Source: Apostichopus japonicus
Lineage: Eukaryota; Echinodermata; Holothuroidea; Aspidochirotida; Stichopodidae
Reading direction: 5' to 3'
Length of the DNA: 64,000 nucleotides
NCBI RefSeq assembly: GCF_037975245.1
Contig: NC_092571.1
Coordinates: 15,187,917-15,251,916, forward strand
The position numbers and the translations under genes were made by a program. The notes below the pieces were generated by a model. That model worked only from the letters and a program-made list of their open reading frames with translations, made no database searches and was not told where the DNA came from. Shown here piece by piece: positions 55,769 through 64,000 of this stretch (position 1 is the stretch's first letter; the number at the start of each line of letters is the position of its first letter).

Positions 55769-57890
55769 CCATAGGGATGGGCGGCGAACGCTGGTCGAGT
55801 GGAGGAGCGGTCACTGTCCCGTCTGGTCGACGTCGAGCCTCTGCCTCCTCTGGGGGCCCAGGGGCGGGTCGGACGGAAGGCTGCCCCCCGGCTTCTGCCT
55901 CTGAGAGCTCCTCTGCTCATAGATTTGGTGGGTGCTGCTCTCATTCCCCTAGGTGCTCTGCTCTCCCTCGGGCGGAAGGGTGTGGTTCTCTGGGTAGGTG
56001 GGGATCGGAATTCTGATTTGGCCAGAGTCTCCCTTCGGGCCACCTCTTCCTGCAGTTTCTTTTGGAAGCAGCCCGCAAAAAGGTCTTCCCCGAGGATTGG
56101 TAGCTCCAGCATTCTGTCCTTAGCCTCCGTCGAAGGCCAATGGATGGCGGAGACGATGTTTTGTCTACGGGCCTTTACGGACCTGGTAGCGATCCTTGCA
56201 AATTGATTGATACGCGAGCCTGACAAGGGGGCCCAGCAGCAGGAGGAGCTGGCCCGCTTCGTCCCTGGATACTTGGCTGCTGTCCTCAGGGAGTTTTTGG
56301 TGGTGTCGCATGAGGACTTCGGCTGATAGCATTAGTACCGATGCGAACTTCATGCCCGAACGGGCTGCCATGTCCACCTCTACCAAAAGCTCTTCTAGCT
56401 TCCTCTGGTCCGGGGGCTTGAACACGTGTGTGGATGAGGCCCCTTGTTCGGCTTTTAATCTCTCTTTGGCCTCCTGGGGGATGGTTGGACATCTAAATAG
56501 ATCCCTCCAGGCCTCGTCAGGTACCCTGACTGCTCTATCTGCCCTGGCCGGGAAGGCCGTCCACTTGGTCTTGTTGGCAATGGCCTCAAATCTGTCATAA
56601 CAGGTTGCGTCTACTGGTATGGTAGTTTTGGGCTTATATGACGCTTCGCCGGTCGCCGTCAATTTTGATACCCGGCCCGCCTTCTGCGGTTGCGTCTCGG
56701 GTTCCTCGAACCCCAGGTGTCGTCTGAATGTCTGCCGCCCGTGTTATTAGCTCCTGTGGGAGGGCTCCTCCTGTCACGGGCGCCTCCTCCGGTTCGTAAT
56801 TGTGGCCAAAGCTGTCCTCCATAGGATCGTAGTCGAGAGGATCTGGATCTATGGGCTCCCCTTCGTCCTCCAAGCCGGAAAGATTCACCTACACTCTGCA
56901 ATCCAGAGCGTCCGGGGCCGGTTGCGGGGCCATGGTCGGTACGGGGCTAGTAGGGCCCGGTGCCACGTCGGCTTCCGTGGACGTCCTTTGCTCCAGCAGG
57001 GGCCGTAGCAGGCCGGTGAGTTTTGATAGCCAAGCTGGCTCCTCTTCCTGACGCCGTCTCGGGGACCGGCGCCTCCTCTTGGCTCTTCTGTTTCCATCGT
57101 CGGAAGAGTCCGAGGACTCGTCGGAGACTGGAGAGTATCTCTTCCTCTCTCTCCGTCTTGGGGATCTTGTATGCGACCCCGATCTCTCCCTTCTGGGTCG
57201 GCGGGAGGGTTCTCTCTCCCTACTTTCTCGGGCCGGGATCTCCGTCGGAACCCGCCTCTCCGGCTCCCTGTCCGGCTCCCTGGAACGGGACCGGCTCCGT
57301 ATCCGCGTCCCCTCGGTTGCTCTCTCTTTTGGACCCGAGCCTCCCACGGCCGGAGGGCCGTGCTCTGTGGGTCTGTTTAGCTGCGGCCCGGACTGAGACG
57401 GAGTCTCCAGCCCGGCCGAGCTGTGCCTCTGCTTTGGAGGTCTTTTCTTGGCAGGAGCCTTGCCTTTGCTCCTGCCCTTCCCTCTGGCCGTAACTGATCC
57501 GGACGTAGCCGGGGCCGTTAGGGGAATTCTTTCTCTTTCTCTTTCTCTTTCCTCTCTCTCTACCTCTTTCTCTCCTTCGGCCCTCTCCTGGCCACTCTCC
57601 TCCACCTCTCTCTCTACTACTCCCTCCTCCTCTCTATCTCCCGTTATTCCTGGAACCTCCGGCGCCCCGATTGCGCTCGGGATCGAGTCCAGCCTTCCCT
57701 GGAGCTTGCTACGTAAGCCCTCAAGCCAAAGGTCGATGTCCTGCCACTGAGCTGGTGTAAACTTAATACACACCAGGCAGGGGTCTCGTCGAGTGCAGGA
57801 TCTGCATTTCGGACAAAGGTCGTGTTCGTCCCAGGCTCTGCCTGGGCGAAACATAGAGCAGTTGATGCACTTCAATGGATTGCGCGACAT
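55720..57890 (-). pseudogene. DIRS gag-like region in several frames
   Basis: Starts at 57890 with MSRNPLKCINCSMFRPGRAW, then a Cys cluster (CPKCRSC, CLVC) resembling a zinc finger. A long Arg/Ser/Glu-rich tract follows to 56889, where TAG interrupts. It goes on in the same frame (LSGLEDEGEPIDPDPLDYDP) to 56634, shifts at about 56650 into YKPKTTIPVDATCYDRFEAI, and shifts again at about 56200 into NIVSAIHWPSTEAKDRMLEL and an Arg-rich C-terminus. The basic RS-rich stretch suggests nucleic-acid binding as expected of a nucleocapsid protein. Function is assigned by position before RT. Confidence 0.6.
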
Positions 57891-58498
57891 GCTGAATAAC
57901 CGGATTAAGGAAGATTACTTCTTAGTGATAAATGAACAACAATAGAAGCTTAACGTAAGAAGGGAGAACTACAGTAGGGAGGGAATTAGGCTTAGGTGGA
58001 GCGTAGCGTAACCTAGCAACGGTAAACAAGGTAACGCTACGGGGTGGCCTAACAAGAAAATGCAAGCTGAAACGAAAATGAGAGAGCGAGAAATACATAC
58101 AAAAAGAGTGAATATAAGTGAGCAATATGAATCCCCAAAAGGGGGACGAGAGAAAACTAATTGGGGTGAAGAAAGCTAGTGAACAAGCTATGAAAACGCA
58201 ATAACAACAACACGCCTCAGCGTGGGGAGGAATAGGGCGGGAACCTAGGCAGTTTCGCGGAACTGCTATACCCGCCGCAAACCAACCCGAGGAGGAAACG
58301 CACTACGAAAACAGTCCCCAAAACCCTCCCTTTTTGACAAAAAGGATACTTATAGGTCAGGAAAGGACTGTCAAACTTCTAAAGATCCGAAGCTAAAAAA
58401 CTTCCGGCGATTGTCGAAGAAAACCAAGACAATTTTCCAAGGAAAATATCCACAAGAAAAATATGCGTGTAGGCACTTGGAATGGTAGAATGAAAAAA

Positions 58499-58612
58499 GA
58501 GGAGGGACCGGAAGGGGGGTCCGGTCATAGAGGGCGCACAGTGTTATTTATTTACCAGGACTTTATAGGCACGGTAGAATGAGGTGCTAAGGTTGTGAGG
58601 AGACAGGTAAGC
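58499..58612. repeat. DIRS right inverted terminal repeat
   Basis: Reverse complement of 52147..52260, 114 bp. The element ends 16 bp further on at 58628 with 'gcgaagtaaat'. Confidence 0.9.
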
Positions 58613-60056
58613 GAGGAGCGAAGTAAATTTCATGGCACTCCATGAATTTCTGAGTGTGCACAATCTTGCCTCTGCAGCTACTTATATGGACCTAAATTAT
58701 AGTCTATGTATGACTTAGAATTCACCATTTGACATTTACAAAATCAAATTCTTGGAGAAGCTTCATTTATCCCAGGGCAGCTCCCGTTCTTCATAAAATC
58801 TTTGCCTCTGAAACTTCTACCAAAATTCCTTACCAAATTCAGTCGGGGGAAAGAGAGAGAGTTTGAATTTTTGCCCCCCCCCCACCATGGAAAACCTGTG
58901 CACGCTACTGATGCGCTATGAATGTAAAATGTTGCAAAATGTCAAATTTTAGTCTGCCTTTGACAAACCTTGAAATAATAAAGTGCATTATTTTGTCTTT
59001 TAGATTGAGTATCAAGAACAGAGAAGAGATATTATACTTTATTGACAATTTGTTGGGACCAGAAAACGAAAACGTTTAGTTATTACGATGCCTAAACATA
59101 TGCATAGTGTGGTAAGCCATACATGTTAATATACATGTATCTATCTATTGACTAATGCGGCAACATATAAAGAAAGGTATCATGTTGACAAAGCATCAAC
59201 CATTTAATTTACTGGTAAGAATTTTACAGTAAGAAATTGTTATTTCAATTCATACTAAGGACATTTTCTGTTACCAATTTGGAGCTTGAAAACTCCCTTC
59301 AAGATTTGTTATTATAGACTGAGAGATCTACATGACATTGGTTAAAGGCACAGTGAAATATTCTGACAACCTACAAGTCACCTGGTATAAATCACAAAAC
59401 ATATTGCCAATTTGAGACCAATTCAGGCAACCTTTGACCCCTTGAGCCAATTTTTCCACCATTTGAGATAACCTGTTGATACCCCCCCCCCCCCCCCCCT
59501 TGAAGTGATACTACATATGAACTTTCCTTGAACTTTCCTGGATGACTTATAGAGCCCCAACTGAACTGGATCTGACCAAACTATGTTCACCAACATATAT
59601 TTCATTTTGACGCGTTTTGAGCTATTGGCTGTCAAAGACGACCTCTTTTGTACATCAGATAAACTTTACAACCTCATTAATTAATATTGAGAAAGCTACA
59701 ACCCTGAGTTTGGTTAGTTGTCGGCACTTCATATTTACAAGTTAATTAAAAAACCCTCACAGCTCTCACATGGTTACGTTGGTAAAAACAACTGGCATCA
59801 AAACCCCTCTTCATGCAGAATCGCAGCATGAAATAGCTGCACAACTTACAAATATATTACAGGAAATCATGTAATCAATATTGTGTATTGTTTGGACTGG
59901 ACATAATAACCTCTAAAAGAATCAAGTACCCTGAAGCAATAGTTTAGGAGCAATTCATCACTAAAAATAGCCAAATTGAATAGTTTGGCATTTTTTAAGT
60001 TGACCTAATTCCATATGATCATATCATTTAGTCTATAGGCTTCGGTAATAGAAATA

Positions 60057-60447
60057 TTATACAAATAATGAATGGTTATGAGTGCAATAGTGCAAATATT
60101 TCATGAGTTGAAAGATGGAATGTTCCATTCAACGAGGCGCAGCCGAGTTGAATGGAACATGCAAATTACATCTTTCAAAGAATGAAATATTTGCACTATT
60201 GCACGAATGGAAACCATTCATTATTTGCTCTATACAACATATAATATTAAGATGGGTAAAATGCACTCATGCAACAGATTGTTTTAAACAGACAGGTTTC
60301 TCTGCTCTCTTACCATTGAAAAAAGTGCGACCAAAAAAGTATAACCCATGATTCTATTTCATAGAGTGGAATAGAGCCGATTTTGCATGCAATCAACGAG
60401 CAATTGACCAATCAAATGACCAGAATACAATAAGGTGTTGTATAAAG
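60057..60447. mobile_element. Foldback-type insertion with a long imperfect hairpin
   Basis: Unit 1 reads from 'tagaaatataat' to 'aggatatttaattgctgg' at about 25.04 kb without this DNA. The first ~170 bp fold on themselves: 'gtgcaatagtgcaaatattt' and 'gttccattcaac' on the left pair with 'gttgaatggaac' and 'aaatatttgcactattgcac' on the right around a loop 'gaggcgcagccga'. TATA flanks both sides as a possible short target duplication. No coding capacity. Confidence 0.6.
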
Positions 60448-60911
60448 TAGGATATTTAATTGCTGGAAATCAGACCTCACAAGAAAATGCCAAAATGCCA
60501 CGGTGGCGACAAATTGCGGAATTTCAAAGTGTGATGATTCGGCCAATTTTGAAGCAATGCAACTGAAAGTTTCAGAATATGCTCATTTCATGGTGCTCTA
60601 ATCATGCAATGATGGTGGTAATTTTTGGAGAGGGTCCAGCAACGGCCATCCAAGATTTGACAAGAAATGAAATTGGCAGAGACTGTCATACCTTTATACG
60701 TAAGAAATATCACTTTCCATGTTTATATTATAATTGATTATTGTAAAAGGTCAAAGATGATGAGGACAATGAGGTCAAACAGCTTGTCACACACTCCTGA
60801 ACTGTAAGGACGATGGATTGTCTCAGCATGAGCTGTTATGCCTTTGTGAGAAACATGTCACTGAATGTCAATATTAACTAAAAGGATTGCCTGTTTGTTG
60901 ACAGGTTCACT

Positions 60912-61319
60912 TATATACCCAGTGGCGGAGCGTCCATACAGTCAGGGGGCGGATGCCCTCTCCCCCCCCCCGCCCTGACGGACTCAAACGGACTGCTGGG
61001 GCCCTTTTCAGCTCTTTACGACTTTTTACTTATTCTAGATTATTAACTTTTTTATTATGCTCTCATCTACTTATTGACATTTGTCACATTTCGTTGGTGT
61101 AATTTGGCGATGACACCTATTTATTCTTCGTTTATCTGCAAATTAGCCAGGCCCGGAAAGGGTCATTTCCGGCGATCTAGGGAGTATCTTTACTCAAAAA
61201 ATTTCTGTACGCTACGCGCCAACCAGTGGTGGCGCTCCGCTTAGATAGTGTCAAAAGCGCCCTACAGACCATTCTCGCCCCTCCTGACCAATACCCCTAG
61301 CTCCGCCACTGTATATACC
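60912..61319. mobile_element. hAT-like MITE, 392 bp, with empty site in unit 1
   Basis: Element 60920..61311, CAGTGGCGGAGCGTCC at the left and the complement of CAGTGGCGGAGCTAGG at the right. A perfect duplication TATATACC lies at 60912..60919 and 61312..61319. Unit 1 has a single 'ttatatacccttt' at about 25511..25523. It shares a short internal phrase (gcgccaaccagtggtggcgc) with the MITEs at 31276 and 33975 but differs elsewhere. Confidence 0.85.
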
Positions 61320-61730
61320 CTTTGGCTTTGTACATAAATTTATCAAGTTAACTTGTGTGCGATATGACAGGTTAAAAATAACAACTGATCTTTGAACGGT
61401 AAATTAAAGTACCAGGCTAGAGTCTTACAGATGTAATGTTAAATACATCTTTCGTATTGGCATCTGTAGCTTTAAAAAGCTGGTAGGACTTTTGTTATTC
61501 TCGATGAAAGAGAGAGGTTGTTGGGGAGGAGGCTGGGGGTGGAGGGGGGGGGGGGTGTTTCACACTTTACACTCTAACAATTAACAAAGAACAATATGTG
61601 TAAACTGGTACATATCGATGAAAAGGGACAGCAGAGGGGAAGTGTGGCGAGTATTATATTTTAATCAGGAGTATTTTAACAATTATACAATCGCCCGTAG
61701 TGAAGACAATGAAACTGACTGTGTGCTCAC

Positions 61731-61788
61731 CTTGTCCTTTGATAGTCACACCCACAAGCGATATGATCAGCAAATGAGAAAGCAACAT
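61731..61788 (-). CDS. FReD gene 2, exon 1: start codon and signal peptide
   Basis: Minus strand, ATG at 61788 and donor CAAG|GTGAGC; 58 nt, phase 1 out. Encodes MLLSHLLIISLVGVTIKGQ plus the first base of an Ala codon, differing from gene 1 at a few hydrophobic positions, so signal-peptide character is kept under substitution. The upstream acceptor-like 'tttttctgtgttggacag' is conserved too. It joins in phase with the heptad exon at 47483, 14.2 kb away, across the DIRS insertion. Confidence 0.75.
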
Positions 61789-62506
61789 CTTGCTTGAAGC
61801 TGGTTGTCCAAAAACAGTGCTTTCCTCTTCTTGAAAGTCCTGTCCAACACAGAAAAACAACGAGGAAAACAGCCGGTCACTTCCAAGATAATTGGGAATG
61901 AAATGACTCTATTCCTTATGGAGAGGATTATTCATATCAGGCTTAGACAATGATGTGAGAAACTAAAACATTAATATTCATGTTGATGTTCATTCCAATC
62001 ACTGATTGGCTGAATACAAACATTTATGTCATAACAGCTCAATCTTCTGTTCTGAAGATGCAGCAATGATATACTGTACACTACAGCTCATTGTGTGATA
62101 AATCATGATATCAACATGAAAAGGTTGAATATGTGTATCTGCAGAAGCCTTCTTCATATAGAAATGATAATTAAATCTCAAATCTCAAGGTTCAAGAAAT
62201 TTACACTTCTTAACTTATGAAGATGAAAATAACAATTCTGAGTAAGAGACACACGTTTTTGACAATATTCAACATAATAAGCTAACTTAGATTAAACACA
62301 TTAAATCAACGGTGTGAATGTATGGACTGGGGAAATATATGTATGTTAAACCACTGTTCTCTCTGTTTTCTTTTTAGCTACAGCGGGTGACTGTTGGTGG
62401 CCATGATTCTGAAAATTGTATATGAAAATTGTCTTCATATATTTATTACTGTATTTACAATACAATTCCTGTCTATATCTTGCTTGATGGAATCACTACA
62501 ATATAG

Positions 62507-62549
62507 CCGGATATCTTTCAAGTATTAAATGCTCTGGAAATCCAACTCA
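62507..62549 (-). pseudogene. TRAIP fragment, small exon 4, unit 2 end, dead
   Basis: Paralogue of 26797..26839. The CAA codon in QSIQYL is TAA here, and the donor GT is changed to CT (ccggctat against ccaggtat). Confidence 0.45.
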
Positions 62550-62755
62550 CTGAAAACAGAGAAAAAAAGAATTGTTTCTATTTATATTAACTGAAGATGA
62601 AGGTAAATATCCTAAACCCGTCATTGGCTATCTGTTCCTGTTTAAACTTTTTGGTCTCATGGGTGAGTGAAGGGAAATTAACAGCCAAGCTTCTCAAAAA
62701 GGGGATTTACAAACTTATATAAAATATGAACAAACTGAAGATGAAAGTGACATAC

Positions 62756-62923
62756 CCTAAGACCATCATTGAACATCTGTTCCTGTTTAAACTGTTTGGT
62801 CATATTCCTCACTCTGTCATTTAAGGAATCCACTAGAGAGGACAGCCTCTCACTTTCAGAGTTTGGTTCACCTTTCTCCATAGTTAGACTGGTCACTTCC
62901 AATTGAATCTCATCAAGAGCATT
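62756..62923 (-). CDS. TRAIP: TRAIP-like coiled-coil exon 3, intact frame
   Basis: Minus strand, acceptor 'atcttgtgatttcag' and donor CTTAGG|GTATGT; 168 nt, phase 0 to phase 0, 56 codons. Reads NALDEIQLEVTSLTMEKGEP, then LVDSLNDRVRNMTKQFKQEQ and MFNDGLR. Heptad spacing of Leu/Ile/Val with charged residues indicates a coiled coil. Joined to exon 2 of the family (...DPAKLK) it gives LK-NALDEIQ, which parallels the TRAIP segment just after the RING. In this place, however, it is followed by a dead exon 4 and then FReD gene 2, and unit 3's exon 1 lies beyond the window. It is probably part of a hybrid remnant despite its open frame. Confidence 0.5.
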
Positions 62924-63644
62924 CTGAAATCACAAGATGTGAACAATAATGTAAGGGGAAAAAACAAAAATTAACAGTTATTTCTTATGAGTTTCTCTTA
63001 ATCTTAGCCTAGTCTTGTAACGTACTGAACATTGGAGTACTACACTGATGAGACTTAAAGAAACTAAAGATGAATGAAGGCATAAAGAGCTTGAGGAGCA
63101 ACACAAGACTGACTCTCTAGGTACTTAACATGCAAAATAAATATTAATTGAAAGAGTGAACAAATATACTGAAAATATACTATGTAAACTACTGCACTGT
63201 AAAATAGCATGTCCAATGGTAGCTCTCACCAGTAATGGTGATAATGTGAACAGTTACAATTTATCATCATCATGGTAACAATTTTGAAGACAATCAGAGA
63301 AGACCTTAATGTAGAACAATTATGACAGAAATAAACTTTACAGCTTTGAGCTTGTGGCAACGTGTGCTATACCGGAAGTAAAAGGTTACTGACACAATGT
63401 TTTGCGCTCCAGCTTACACACATTAAATGACCACTTTAATCCCCTCTCTTCCTTTAAGTCCAAGAGTCGATGAGAGGTTAATGTCCCAATTCTGCCTAGT
63501 TACGGTGCTACACTTCAAAGTTTTACATGTAAATACTGACTTTATCACGGTACAGCACAGAAGTACTGTACAGTGCAGTACATACAGTACTGTACAGTAA
63601 ACAGAGCTCAGCACATGTTATCATCATAATGACGTCACAGGTCA
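62924..63644. other. Start of tandem unit 3; no gene seen
   Basis: Matches 1.81..2.43 kb and partly 27.29..27.6 kb. The GTAC-rich quasi-palindrome and 'atgacgtcac' are conserved. After about 63.64 kb unit 3 departs from units 1 and 2 into the GATATC array. Confidence 0.6.
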
Positions 63645-64000
63645 ATTGATTGCAGATATCTCGAATTAAATTGAAGATATATCTCATTAATTCAGGTATC
63701 TCCAATTCAATAAGAGATATCAGACATTGCATTTTCGATGTCTTGAATTTTATTTCAACTATCTCAAATTGATTTTTAGATATCAAGAAATATATTAAAG
63801 GTATCAAAATGGAAACATTACTAAAGATATCTCGAAGTGTATTCTATATCCAAAATTGAATTAAAGATATCAAGAATTCGAATAAGAGATATCCCATATT
63901 GAATTAGAGATATCCCAAATTGAAATTAGAGATATCCAAAATGGAATTAGAGATATCAAGAATACAATTAGAGATATCCAAAATGAATTAGAGATATCAA
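63645..64000. repeat. GATATC-rich degenerate array, copy 2 (runs off the window)
   Basis: Aligns with 5386..5690 in order and detail, including 'atcagacattgcattttcga', but sits beside different flanking DNA. It is an interspersed repeat with internal 'attagagatatc' repetition. Confidence 0.75.

Larger units (their letters stand above)
52108..58628 (-). mobile_element. DIRS1-like tyrosine-recombinase retrotransposon, complete structure, decayed ORFs
   Basis: A 6521-bp element on the minus strand with gag-like, reverse transcriptase/RNase H and tyrosine recombinase regions in order. A 114-bp inverted terminal repeat (52147..52260 and 58499..58612) and an internal complementary region (52739..52835) joining the complements of both extreme ends define the DIRS1 type and its outer borders to the base. 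Unit 1 keeps the empty site, ...caaatac|ttcatgg... at 23684/23685. No target duplication is seen, as expected for recombinase-mediated integration. All coding regions carry stops or frameshifts. It sits in intron 1 of FReD gene 2, in the gene's own orientation. Confidence 0.93.
58629..61730 (-). other. Intron 1 of FReD gene 2, part after the DIRS element
   Basis: Matches 23.69..25.97 kb of unit 1 apart from two insertions (foldback element and hAT MITE). No exon seen. Confidence 0.6.

Noticed and set aside
52551-57750. Numerous plus-strand frames across the DIRS element
   Set aside because: Antisense to gag, RT/RNase H and recombinase; GC-rich element with few stops.

Overview
This window reads as AT-rich animal nuclear DNA: short exons with GT-AG introns, many microsatellites and DNA-transposon relics, and a tyrosine-recombinase retrotransposon. 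The gene content (secreted fibrinogen-domain lectin-like genes, TRAIP, a THAP domain) and repeat style suggest a marine deuterostome, most likely an echinoderm. That placement is inference; nothing in the sequence names the species.

The backbone is a tandem segmental duplication on the minus strand. Unit 1 runs from about 1.8 to 27.28 kb, unit 2 from about 27.28 to 63.0 kb, and unit 3 begins at about 63.0 kb and is cut by the window edge. Each full unit carries one five-exon gene for a secreted protein: signal peptide, Thr/Ala/Lys-rich heptad repeat (mucin-like), then a C-terminal fibrinogen-related domain (FReD). FReD gene 1 spans 9410..26030 (384 codons plus stop) and FReD gene 2 spans 40405..61788 (589 codons plus stop). 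All exon junctions agree in phase in both copies. The main difference is the heptad exon: 389 nt in gene 1 and 1010 nt in gene 2.

Between the FReD genes lie pieces of a TRAIP-like RING E3 ligase gene. RING exon 1 is at 2638..2735 (unit 1) and 27642..27746 (unit 2, with a stop). RING exon 2 is found only at 1447..1570. Coiled-coil exon 3 is at 62756..62923 (open) and 27048..27217 (frameshifted). A small exon 4 is at 26797..26839 and 62507..62549. The layout is what unequal crossing-over inside a TRAIP intron would leave, so the TRAIP pieces between FReD copies look like dead hybrids.

Unit 2 has been hit by many insertions missing from unit 1, so unit 1 often supplies the empty site. They are: a 6521-bp DIRS1-like retrotransposon at 52108..58628 with inverted terminal repeats and an internal complementary region; a tRNA-derived SINE in a (TA)n tract at about 36.73..37.10 kb; hAT-like elements with 8-bp target duplications at 31276..31976, 33074..34770 (with a nested copy at 33975..34654) and 60920..61311; a 218-bp MITE at 28850..29067; and a foldback element at about 60.06..60.45 kb. 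A different MITE family with GGG-starting inverted repeats is present once per unit at different sites and in opposite orientation (4744..5363 and 30400..31095). A unit-2-only block also carries a THAP-domain exon and a candidate plus-strand exon. Unit 1 has one private insert (about 13.84..14.68 kb) containing a possible tiny two-exon gene.

The remaining sequence is intron and intergenic DNA, conserved between units, with simple repeats, TGACCT-rich interspersed repeats and smaller internal duplications.
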